A stretch of DNA of 64,000 nt from Peronospora farinosa (taxonomy: Eukaryota; Oomycota; Peronosporomycetes; Peronosporales; Peronosporaceae). The stretch covers positions 93,798 to 157,797 of the forward strand of contig CANTFK010000865.1 in the NCBI GenBank assembly GCA_947646735.1, given 5' to 3'. Positions 21,108 through 31,696 of this stretch are shown piece by piece (within the stretch, counting starts at the first letter, position 1; every line of letters starts with the position of its first letter). Both the position numbers and the translations under genes were made by a program. The notes beneath the pieces were generated by a model, which did no database searches, had not been told where the DNA came from, and was given only the letters and a program-made list of their open reading frames with translations.

Positions 21108-24100
21108 TCACATCTGAGCCCGCATCGGGTTGACCCGACTATATGGACTCGTATGCCCGAACAACGTCTGGAACCTCACGAAGGAGCGCTCCCGCGTATC
21201 CTTTTCATATGGGAACTTAAGCCAGCGTGTATGGTACTTGTGCGCGGCTAGAACCGCGCGCTTCTCATAAGTTGACGGTGTCACTTCACACGGAGGGTCC
21301 TCGTGGCCCGGAATACGATCCACAATCCAGCGTACCTGGCCTTCCGCATCCACAAGCGGTGGTGGTCCCACGCGATGGTAGTGCTGGCGTCATGGCTGCC
21401 CAGGAAGGTGTCGATCAGGCTGTAAACAAGGCTTCCTATTCTCAGCTAGAAACTGAGGCTGTTCTTGAACATGATGCACAGGAGAAGAGGACTGCGAGTG
21501 AGATAGCAGTCGAACCGTGAACTGCTCGAACGGACGAGGGGATAAGGAGCGCCAGGTCCTTGGTCGTGCACAGACAGCAACGCAACTAGCCCGATGTCAT
21601 CGGCGCGTTGAGCACGATGGGAAGGCCGATCGACCTACGGACCCCTGAATTTGGCATCGGAGATAACTGTGAAGCGTAAAACCTTTTTAATTACCCGACG
21701 TAGAAAGTTGGATGAAGTCGCAGCAAAGAGGAAACGTCCAGTGTGAAAGAATTGCCGATCGCCTTCAGATCCTTGAATGGACCGATGATGCGTGGCGCGA
21801 GTTGCTCGCGCCTAGGTTAGTAACCGCTAAAATTTTTAGACCTTCTGTAGACATCAATACACGATCGCCTTTATCAAACTTGCTCATGTTCTTTTTGCAA
21901 TGTTTGTCAGCGTTTACTTTCTGCTGGTCTACCACAGACTGTATAGCGTCGCGTATAAACTGGGTGATGGCTTAATGTTGGGCTATAACAGCCATGTCAT
22001 CAATTGGTCGCGCCGACTCAATCGGCGCGTAGGTGGCAGAAGGCGAACGCATCCCCAAAAACGGGTTAATAAGTGTCTGCTCAGTCCATCGAGCTAATGG
22101 GGACGCCACGTCACGTGTCGTCAACGCAGCAGCTTCGCCTTGGGTCGGGATACTACATTCGCGCTAAAAATTCCGTGAGATGCACTCGATCCTTGTTTAC
22201 CACCTTCTTTCCCCTCCAGAGTGGAGCTACGAGGTTTCGTGGGTGCCCCACGAAAAGAAGAGTAGGAACTCGAGGGTGGCGAGCCAAATTTACAAAAAAT
22301 GGCGTCAACCCTGTCAACGATGCGTGTACGGCATTGTTGAGTGCGAGATCAGCAAGTGGTAAGAATGCACTCAAACTCGTGAATGAAGTAGCATAACTTA
22401 GAGAACATCTTCGAGAGCTTGGTTTATGCGCTCGATTTGCCCATCCGTTTTCGGATGGGCCTCTGTCGACATCTGTAGCTTTGTCCCGAGAACGCTCGAA
22501 CAGCGACGTCCAAAATGCGGATGCAAATCGCGGATCACGATTCGAGACAATATTTTCTGGCAATTCATGATGACGGAACCCAGCGTCAATGAAGTGCGCT
22601 GCGGTCTTTGCCGCGTTGATCGTAGCGTAAACAGGCACTAGATGTGTCATCTTGCTGAATAGTCAACAAAAACTAGGATACCCGTTTGATCTTGACTATC
22701 GGGCGCGACCCTGGAGATGAAGTCCATCGAAACTGAACGCCAGGCCTCAGCTGCAATCGGCAACGGTCGCAGGGGATCCTGCGACGATGGAAATGTCTTC
22801 ACTTGTTTGCAGATTTCGCCGGTTCGAGTTTAGTTGCGCACCCGCTTATGCATGTGGGGCCAGAAGAAGATACGAAACACTCTTTTCGCGGCCAAAATGA
22901 CCGCCAGTGAGGCATCGTGATACTCGTGGATGATCCTAGGTCGACGATCCATGTCGTTGGCGATCACCGTGCGTGGAGCATCGAATTGTACGATGCTGTA
23001 CAGAAGCAAATCTACGTCCAAAATGTATCGTTAAATTTGATCACGCTATGTTAGTTATAGATGTCCCAGTGCCATATCACCGGGTTTGCACAGATAAGCG
23101 ATAATGGCCGCGTAATCGAGACAATTTTCTTTATCCTCGACGATCTCGGCGACAAAGCACAGCTCGGGTATGACCGGAGTTAAATTCAGCGATACACAAA
23201 TCGCACATCGCACATCGATCACATCGATCACATCGATCACCATCATCTTCGGCGTCAGCAGCCTGACGACTCAGCGCAGTCCGAGAATTTTAGGTGGGAA
23301 GTAGTGACAGAGCTTCGGCAAGAATATTAGTCTTGCCCGGGTTGCAATGTACGACGAAGCTGTACTCGGAAAAGAATGAGAGTCATTGTGCCATCCTTTG
23401 GGACAGGCGCGAACTCTTCATCTCTGTGTGCAGCGATGCATGGTCGGCAGACAAAGTAAACGTCCGTTTACCAAGCAGATGCACGCGAAACTTGATATAT
23501 GTGTAGCGCATCGCTAACAACTCCTTGTCGTTAAATGAATGCTTTCTTCTTCTGGCTTCATCTGTCGCGACTGATAGCTCACGAGCCCTCATCATCAAAT
23601 TGCATGAGGGCACAACCGATTGCAAAAACACACTTATCGCATACCACTTGGAGCGGCTTGGAGACGTCAGGTAGGACCAGCACTGGCGCTGACGCCAAGC
23701 TCTTTTTTACTACATCATAGGCTGCTTGATGCTCGTAACGCCACGAAGACGTGGCGTCTTTCTTCAAAAGTGACGACAAAGGCTGTACAGAACCAGCATA
23801 ATCCTTTGTAAACTTAATAAAATAATTGGCCAAGCAGAACTACTGGCACAACTCCGTAGGGTTCTTGGGCCACGAATATATTGACGACACCTTCTCTGGG
23901 TCAGCTCGAACTCCCGATTCACTCACATAGCAACTTAACACCGGAATATCCGACGCAAAAGGACTCACTTCTTGAGTTTCGCATACCACTTTTGTCTCGT
24001 ATGACTTGAAACACCTGTTTCAAGTGCTGAAGGTGAACTTGGAGATCGCTGAGGTTGCCCTCAGCGCGACTATGGACGAAGATGCCGTCGAAATAGCTCG

Positions 24101-24684
24101 GAGAAAATTTACGAATTGGTCTCAACACTTGAAAGATAATGCGATTGAATATGGCCGAAACGGTCTTCAATCCTTGTGGCATCACCAGCCACCCCCATAA
24201 CATGCCACTCGGGGTGCTCACCGCTGTGAGTGGTATGTCGCTCGGTCGCATCGAAATCTGATAAAAGACATCAATTTGATCGATGGCACTGAAGATGACA
24301 CTTCCTGACATGGAATTCAGCACCACGTCTATTGGGAATAAGCGTTTGTGCAAGAATAGTGGCATCATTTAGCTTTGTAAGCTCATTAACTATCCGCTAG
24401 CCTCCCGTAGCCTTCTTCACGCACACGGTTGGACTCGAATGTGGTGATATGCTCTCACGCACATGACCCGCCTTGCGGGGGCCTTCGAAGAATGCGTCAA
24501 TTGATTCGACTTGATCTCGAGGCAAAGGTCATTGTCGTGTCACACAACATCGAACCTGGCACAAGATTACTCTCGTGCCAAACACCGCGATCAGCAGGAA
24601 TTTCAGCCAGTTTATTATTTGGGAACACGTCTGCATACTCAAGAGAAATGTCATAGACAGGATTACTAGACTCTTGTGTATGAC
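21108..24684 (-). pseudogene. Decayed chromovirus pol of element E
   Basis: Reading leftward: RT N-terminus (EYADVFP, PADRGV) near 24650-24500; RT core with a degenerate YFDGIFVH active-site box near 24100; RNase H connection (LSSLLKKD, FAIGCALMQFDDE) at 23830-23580; integrase zinc region near 23000-22830; integrase core end (SNRDPRF) near 22560; and a chromodomain (RWIVDRI, RTRWLKFPYEKDT-like) at 21371-21108. Many stops and frameshifts, and YFDG instead of YFDD, show it is dead. Gag and protease are absent: the right end is joined to an inverted copy of the element's own 3' part. Confidence 0.75.
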
Positions 24685-24995
24685 CAGGGATCTGGCGCTC
24701 CTTATCCCTTCGTCCGTTCGAGCAGTTCACGGTTCGACTGCTATCTCACTCGCAGTCCTCTTCTCCTGTGCATCATGTTCAAGAACAGCCTCAGTTTCTA
24801 GCTGAGAATAGGAAGCCTTGTTTACAGCCTGATCGACACCTTCCTGGGCAGCCATGACGCCAGCACTACCATCGCGTGGGACCACCACCGCTTGTGGATG
24901 CGGAAGGCCAGGTACGCTGGATTGTGGATCGTATTCCGGGCCACGAGGACCCTCCGTGTGAAGTGACACCGTCAACTTATGAGAAGCGCGCGGTT

Positions 24996-25986
24996 CTAGC
25001 CGCGCACAAGTACCGTACACGCTGGCTTAAGTTCCCATATGAAAAGGATACGCGGGAGCGCTCCTTCGTGAGGTTCCAGACGTTGTTCGGGCATACGAGT
25101 CCATATAGTCGGTTCAACCCGATGCGGGCTCAGATGTGAATGTTCCCGTGGTGATCGAAAACGGCGAGACAATCCGCAGCGTCGAGAACGATAATGATGG
25201 CGAGAGCGAGAACGTCGTCGTGAATGTGTATCACCACGACCACGAGAATGATGGCGAGAGCGAGAACGTCGTCGTGAATGTGTATCACCACGACCACGAG
25301 AATGATGGCGAGAGCGAGAACGTCGTCGTGAATGTGTATCACCACGACCACGAGAACGAGCATGCACGACGAGCAGGCGAACGTGTCGCTGCCTGCGCTG
25401 ATCATTCAGCGGAAATCTACTCAACTGTCGCGAGTGGTGTTGCCAGAGAGGCACACCACGAATAACCGCAGTCTTCCGTTCGCTAAGAATGGCTCATATT
25501 TCGATATCCAACATCGTTCTCGTTTGCTGAGTGTCCACTCAACGATGTGTCGCCGCCAGTCATCGTGAGATGGAAGTGGCATCGAGTCGCAAGTTGGCAT
25601 CCTTCGTTGACATGGGAGAAGCAGAGGCGGCCTCGCTACTAGCATTCTCACACATAGCGCGTCGACTGAGTGATCGGCGCGAAGGTCCTCTCGATTGGCG
25701 AGCCACTGTGGGATGCTTCTTCCATCTTCGAGCATCCGATTCCAACGTCAGATGAATGCACACCATCCACATTGAAAGGCGTTGTATGCGATTCCATCAC
25801 GATTCTTCCGCGCAGCTTACGATAACGCCGGAAGTAGTCCTGCATGGTTTCCAGTGAGTCCGGAGCGCGAGTCCGGACAAGTCATATAGCCCAAGGGATG
25901 AGTTGTTGGTCCATCACGCGGATGGTTGCACTCCCGCTGATGGTGCTTGGAAGTGATGTAGTTTTAGGAGTCGTGTGTTCGGCCAT
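24996..25986 (-). pseudogene. Antisense ORF of element E (right copy, not interrupted)
   Basis: Same frame breaks as the left copy, so the decay preceded the duplication. It starts at an ATG 69 bp from the LTR at 26056 and ends in the RS-rich tail overlapping the chromodomain. It holds the empty insertion site for L2. Confidence 0.6.
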
Positions 25987-26055
25987 TGCTTAGTTCGGTT
26001 GGGTTTCGACAGTCGAGCATCCACGGTGGTGATTGCTGTTTTCAGAAGGAGGTGA

Positions 26056-26397
26056 TGTAATGGGCCACATTGCATATATAACATAAACCGAAATCAACAA
26101 TTACATTTGTAGACAGGTGCCGTGCCCGAATAGCGGGCACAGTGTGACAATTCACTATTGGCTTATTATTGGGACCAAAAGACCCAATATGGACCAATGA
26201 TAAGTTAACCTGAAATATTGTGTTCCCGAGAGGCGGGAACACTGTCGTATTTATTACGACTTATAAATCTTCGTAATTAGTACGAATTGAACAAAAATAA
26301 ATAAATCAATGTAAAAATACTTAATACCTCTTACTTAGGCTTGAGTCATCCTTAACCGCGCGTGTAAGTTAGGTACGGACGCTCTATCCCCGATACA
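26056..26397 (+). repeat. 3' LTR of element E (right copy)
   Basis: Starts TGTAATGGGCC after the purine tract TTCAGAAGGAGGTGA and ends near CCCCGATACA. The Helitron reading frame is broken exactly at its outer end. No target duplication was found between 15747 and 26397. Confidence 0.7.
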
Positions 26398-28868
26398 GGA
26401 AGGATGTTAAACCTATTTCGGCCGTAAGCGGTGTCCTTATGAAGTACCGCTCGCTATCGTTTGGGCTGACAAAGGTGAGCCGACTGATGAATACATCGCG
26501 TTTCCGGAGCGTCAATTTGTCATTTTCCACACAAATCGGTACGGGAAGCCCATACATGTCATGCCCTGTACAAGCGTGATCGTGCGTCTGGCTGCAAACC
26601 ACTCCGTAAGCGTCGTTTTATCGCGCACGGTACGAGTTTACCGCATCCGCCAAGTCTCCGCCCGCGTTGAATACAACGTTCTGCTGGTCGGTAGGTGAAC
26701 TTATAAGTGCTGGACGGGCGGCGAAAGGTCGTGCATTTCGAAATCTAAGAGTCACCAGCTGCAGAAACGTAGCGCGCGTTGATGTACTGTTTGATCTCGC
26801 TATCGTCTTTGAAAAATTTGTCGTACGGTCGTGCCCCTTGTAACAAATACTTGATGGCAGTGATCGAGGAACAGATCTGTGAACGCGTTCTGTGTCAGCA
26901 AATTTCAAAGTACGTATTCCTTTCCGGCATGCGTGCGCGCAGCTACGTCAGACTCACCTCGACATTGATGTGCGCATCGTGCTTGCAAGAGATTCAAATG
27001 TTGTGCGGCACGATCCGGCAGTTCTTCACATGGCGATACTTGCGTCGACAAAAAACCGCCCATCATCATGCCGTCGGTATGTAGGATAGACGCCTGCGTC
27101 GGCGGACTTTTAGTTAGCGAACGCTTTCGGATAGCGTTTGGTGAATTTGTCGTCCTCCATGCATGGCGCGTTCGGGTTCTCCGTAACGGAAGGTCCATAC
27201 ACTAAGATGCGCGTGATGGTCTCGTGTGCGGGTACCCCGATCCGGTATTTCTCTGACACGGCCAAGTCGATTCCGACGGCGGCAAGAAATTTTGATGCAT
27301 CATCAAGTATTAGGAGGATATGCGCATGTGAGAGAACGCGCTTCTGGAACTCAATAACCCAAACTTTGGCGACAAAGCTTCGACGACTATCCGGCCGGTG
27401 TGTATGCACATGAGCTCCTGAAACTTAACGTACAAAAAAAACTTGCGACCAAGTCGGGCCGATCCTGCGCCGCTTGTACGAGCTACAGCTCCAATGAAAT
27501 CTGTGGCAACTTAAGATTTAGCATGAACGTAATAATAGTTGTCCGTTCGTCCGCAATTGCGCACGCTCATGGCCATGACCATTGCGTCCTGGTAGAGCTG
27601 GCTCACCAGGCGGTCGCTACCAACAAAATGTCGACGAAAGTATCAACCTGCGCCCAACCTGCGCGACATCGTGGTCGGCTTTGGTCATTGCGTCCATCGA
27701 TACCAAGTTCAATTCGCACGAAGCTCGCCTTGGTGGTCGGAGATGTACTGCAGGATATTCTGCTTCACGCATACCCACGCGTCCACGACGTATTGCTGAA
27801 AGAGCCACACGGAAAGAAATAGATGCTCTCCCGGCGCGCGCGGATGCAGCATGTAGAAGTTTTTTTACTTTGCAAAACGCGTTTCGACACAACCCTCTCA
27901 CGGGCGGCATCTCCATCATTGTCGTAAAATAGCCTCCCTTTCGTGGCATGCTCAAGTCCCCTCAGCGGCATCATTGGTGTCCATCCCTGTCGACAGTCGG
28001 GAAAAAGGAACAAGTAGTGGAACGGTGTGTAGGCGTAAAAATGCCAAAATGCGCTGCAAGTGCCTATCGCGGCTCTTGAGGACAATGATACGATCGTAGA
28101 TACTGCCATCGTAACCGTCGCCTACCATGATCGGGAAAATTCTGTTTGCTGTGGGCGTATTGTACCTGCGTCTTTCGTTCGACTGCAGGCATAACTGGTG
28201 CAGTTTTATAGTCAAAACCTAATCGTTGTCTGTCCGATGACGAGCCTGATCGTGAACTGAATATATTGTTGGACAGGTCGAGCATCGTCTGGAGTTTTTA
28301 AGGCACGCAACGATCCAGGGTTAGCAGAATGTTCATTCGGCCAGCAAGCGCCGTGTTGTTGTCGGTAATGCAAAGCTAAGCAAATTTTCTTGTATGGCCG
28401 GCATCCGGGAGGAGCGCACCCATCCGGTGGTATAGGGTGCCTTGCATTCGGGACGTGTAAATGTTATCGTCCAGGTTCGCACCCAAATATGTAAAAGAAA
28501 GTGCATAGTTATACGCACAAATGTTTGCCGGAAAGCGTGGGCGACGGGCGTTTGATCCCGTAGCAAGTTCCGCAGCGGCTCGGGTGGCTGCGCAAACGAT
28601 AAGATATTAGCTATGTCGCCGCGGTCGCAGCACATAGCAAGGTGCCGACTTACCAGAATTGAGTCGGATCTTGCACTCTCTCTACAATCCAAACAAAACC
28701 GCGCAGTCGCGGCTGACCACATCAACCCGGTTCAGTACATAGCGTTGTGTCGGTGCGTCAGAGGGAATGTCTTGACGAGTAACCGGGGTTTCGTCGTTTA
28801 CTGCAGCTACCCGCCGACGTAAACTTTGCGCACGACACACCGCAGCTACCACTTTCCGGCGGCGCCAC
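26398..28868 (-). pseudogene. Helitron Rep/helicase N-terminal part, degenerate
   Basis: Rolling-circle transposon protein remnant. Reading leftward from 28868: CCDRGDI with PPEPLRNLL (the Helitron-like N-terminal domain) near 28640-28540; VWVIEFQKR followed by SHAHILLIL, the HUH nickase motif, near 27360-27320; NPNAPCM; HINVEV; YKGHDRTT; QQNVVFNAGGDL with DAVNSYRA near 26700-26620; and FVSPNDSERYFIRT near 26450. The order matches Helitron Rep proteins, but the frame shifts repeatedly. The helicase domain is lost: the left end is cut by element E. On the right, solo LTR L3 interrupts it, and the sequence may resume at 30990. Confidence 0.85.
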
Positions 28869-29205
28869 ACTGCTGTGGTGGAGTGGGCTCTCAAAATTGT
28901 ACGATGAGACCCCAAACCACTCACTGTGCCGGACTGCCGACTGTCAGAGGGGGTACCCCGATGCCGCGTATAGATCTTCTCTCACCTTTTGTACCCGTCG
29001 GCTGGCGGGTTGCACTCTTCGAAAGACTTGGGTGAAGTTATAGACGTCTGAATTGAGGGAAGTAGACCTGGGGGCCTCGAGTGGATATGCTTCACTCGGT
29101 GGGCCGGTAGGTGGCCACTCGGTCGACCTTGTCGAGAGTGGACTTAGAGCCAAATTCTTCAGGGAGCTTATCCCTGGCCTTTACTTCGTGTTCCAGAAGT
29201 ATTAA

Positions 29206-30094
29206 TGTGGTGAAGTGCCAGGGGAAATTAGAGTTTAAGGGGGGAATGGGAGTGATTACGACCCGGCCTCGTGGATCTACAACCACACACCAGGCCCCGC
29301 CTTATTAAGAATATAAGGACCCAGACGTGCGGAGCCAGCACAGGCCCCAGGCCCAGGAAACAGGTTCCAGGGTACCAGGGTACCGGGGCCCAATGTCCGA
29401 GGGTGCAGAATCGGTACACGGAATATCGAAGATTACAGAAAGTACAGGTACTAAGGAGCCAATTCTTCCTCCAAGAGTCGACACGTGGCACTACCCAGAT
29501 CAAAGGGTTAGAGTTAGGCAAGAAAAGCATACAAAGTATAAGGTAAATAAACACACTCGAATTTGCATTACACGTGGCAGCTCCAAGCGCCCCTTCCAAG
29601 CTTCTCCGTCGCTTCACCTCTTCCTGGCGGGATATCCTTTGCCCCCCCCCCGACGTCAACAGGTGTTAGACGGCTCAAGCTACGCAAGTTGAACCTCAGG
29701 ATAGTTGGCCTGAGGAGTAAAGTAAGTGTCAAGACTTTACGACCCGCTACAGGAAGCGATTTCCCTACGAGGAAGAACACAAAGGGGTCCAAGGACCAAG
29801 AACAGTCAGCCACCAAAGGGGTACATATTACCAGGTGCATCGCTCTTGACTAAAGTCGATTGAGCCCAAGAAACCCGGTCCCAAGTGAAGTATATCCACT
29901 CGGGGACCACCAAGTCCAAGTCTTTAAGTCTTCTGCGTCTAACGAGGAGCAAGACCAGCCAAGCCGACGGGTACACAAGGTGAAACCCAAGGTTGACGCG
30001 ACACGGTATCGGGGTACCCCCTCCGTAAGTCGGCAGTCCGGCGCTGTGTGTGTTTGTGGTTCTCACACGTCGTTTGAGAATCCACTCCACCACA
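29206..30094 (-). mobile_element. Solo LTR L4 nested in L3, TSD TTAA
   Basis: Starts TGTGGTGAAGTGCC and ends CCACTCCACCACA, flanked by TTAA on both sides (29202-29205 and 30095-30098). 889 bp. Only the two ends resemble L1/L3; the middle is different and has no minisatellite, so it is a separate subfamily. Confidence 0.85.
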
Positions 30095-30465
30095 TTAAAC
30101 TCCTGGCGTTTGCTTTGCTCCCGGACCGTGAGGTGAGGGAGACCGCTTCCGATAGCGGGTTTTGGGGAGTGTTGCTACTCGAGCGAGCTCACAGGCCAAA
30201 TATATCCTGGAGCTCTATTCGCACTTGAACTTCACTACACAACTCTCTTCAACGGGGGCCAAAATGTATCCCCGGAACAAGTGGGTAGCTTAGAGCAGGT
30301 TCTTTTAGGACGACAGAGTCGTGTCACGTAGATCGCAAATTGAGTAGTATTTAATATAGTCCTATCCTTTTAACTCCTTTACTCTATCCTTGCCTGAAGC
30401 TCTGATTCCTTGCGTCGACTGGTCTGATCCTTGTGTCAACTGGTCAGGAGTGGCTGAACCTTGAG

Positions 30466-30850
30466 GGACTCAGGTCTACGGATGAGGGTCCTATTATATC
30501 GAAGAGGAACCGGGGTCAACCGAAGAGGGACCGGGGTCTAACCGAGTTTTTTGACGAGGGACCTCGGTCTACCGATGAGGGACCGAGGTCGCCCGCCGAG
30601 AGAACACGTCTACCGATGAGAAAGAACACGTCTACCGATGAGAAAGACCAGGTCTACCGATGAGAGACCAGCTCTACCAATGAGAGACCCAGGTCTACCG
30701 ACGAGAGAACAGGTCTACCGATGAGAGAACAGGTCTACCGATGAGAGACCAGGTCTACCAATGAGGGACCCAGGTATACCGATGAAGGACCAAAATCGTC
30801 CGACGAGAAACCATTCTACCAATTAAAGACCCAGGTCTACAAATGAGGGT
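30466..30850 (-). repeat. Diverged minisatellite in L3
   Basis: Units of about 20-27 bp around AGGTCTACCGATGAGAGACC; clearly the same array as in L1/L2 but more degenerate, for example GAGAAAGACC and GAGAGAAC variants. Confidence 0.75.
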
Positions 30851-30993
30851 ACCGTGGTCGACTCCTTTCGGTACCGTTTAAACAGTATTCTGGTAATGAT
30901 ATGGTCCCTTTTCCCTGGTGCGCGGCCCCTTGTTCCTTCAATCCATCTGCCCCCTAGATTCTCCACATTTCGAAAAGCACTTCACCACACTGC

Positions 30994-31696
30994 TCTTTCG
31001 TCTCCATCGCGAATTGAATCATCTACCGTCTCCTTTTAAATCAAGCCCTTACCCGCCGCTATCACTACTGTTGACACGCATCCAAATTGCTCCAAGATGC
31101 TTGGTTGACCAAGTCAGAACGTATCGGTACTTTTAGAGGTAGACTCCGCGATGCGGCGACAGATGTACAATGTTGTATATAGCGAAGCGCTACATTAGGA
31201 GAATATATATGCCTATATACTTAGTAAATGTACTATCGGCGTATACTTCGCGCACCATGTTCGTCGAAACGACAGGTACACACCCTAGTTCACAGCATGA
31301 ACTCATTTGTCCGTTGTTAATGTCGTTAACTTACAAAAATATATATTCCAAATAAATTTTAACATAAATTTTTGTTTATTACTTATTCAGATATTAGAAA
31401 AAAAATGTATCACAAGATGAGGAAAACTATATAATACCACGGCGTATACCATTCGAATAGTATACGCCGTGGTATATTTTTTATTTTCTCAGATTTATGT
31501 TTTATTTATATTTGAGTACGTGAACAATTATTGTAGGCATTATCTAGTATTATTTTTTATTTCCTCTTACGAAAATACAACCGATTGGTTTTGTTTCGCT
31601 TAAGTTACAACATTTTACTTCCATTCTGACCTGTAACTTAATCAAAAAAGGCTAATTGCTTAGCCCCAAAAGGAGCTAAAAGAGGCAAAGACCCTC
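30994..31696. other. AT-rich region between the Helitron remnant and SF3B2
   Basis: No gene recognised. The first 150 bp may be the 5' part of the Helitron. The rest is AT-rich and contains the 42-bp palindrome at 31434-31475 and the SF3B2 promoter. Confidence 0.5.
31434..31475. other. 42-bp near-perfect palindrome
   Basis: ATACCACGGCGTATAC is mirrored by GTATACGCCGTGGTAT around ATTCGAAT; a single mismatched pair remains. It would form a strong hairpin or cruciform in AT-rich DNA. Origin unknown. Confidence 0.85.

Larger units (their letters stand above)
16159..21251 (+). pseudogene. Antisense ORF of element E (left copy), split by L2
   Basis: It runs opposite to the E pol. It starts at an ATG 69 bp inside the LTR and encodes ISGSAT, then APDSLETMQDYFRRYRKLRG, a WNRMLEDGRS segment, a WRRHI...RERCWISKYE segment, and an Arg/Ser-rich tail with three 18-residue RS repeats (20895-21056). 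The end overlaps the chromodomain coded on the other strand. The frame has a TGA near the N-terminus plus indels, and solo LTR L2 splits it at 16573-20670. Element F has a better-kept homologue at 63105-64000. The RS-rich tail suggests nucleic-acid or SR-protein-like interactions; function unknown. Confidence 0.6.
24685..26397 (+). repeat. Inverted right arm: second copy of the 3' end of element E
   Basis: Near-identical reverse complement of 15747-16572 plus 20671-21562. It contains the chromodomain (24876-25139, plus), antisense ORF, purine tract and LTR. Peptides from the two arms differ at only a few residues; for example the chromodomain-region ORFs differ by VE/VD and T/M changes. The coordinate sum is 46247 for the inner part and 42145 for the outer part; the difference is L2 plus its TSD. 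It forms a large imperfect palindrome around the pol remnant. Confidence 0.9.
28873..30989 (+). mobile_element. Solo LTR L3, TSD CTGC, with nested L4
   Basis: Starts TGTGGTGGAGTGGG and ends CACTTCACCACA. CTGC flanks both sides (28869-28872 and 30990-30993). Removing nested L4 leaves about 1.22 kb, the basic size. It contains a diverged minisatellite at 30466-30850. Confidence 0.88.

Noticed and set aside
21108..25139. Acidic repeated peptide (VVVNVYHHDHENDGESEN) in both arms
   Set aside because: It is the opposite-strand reading of the RS-coding repeats; the RS frame is the one shared with element F.
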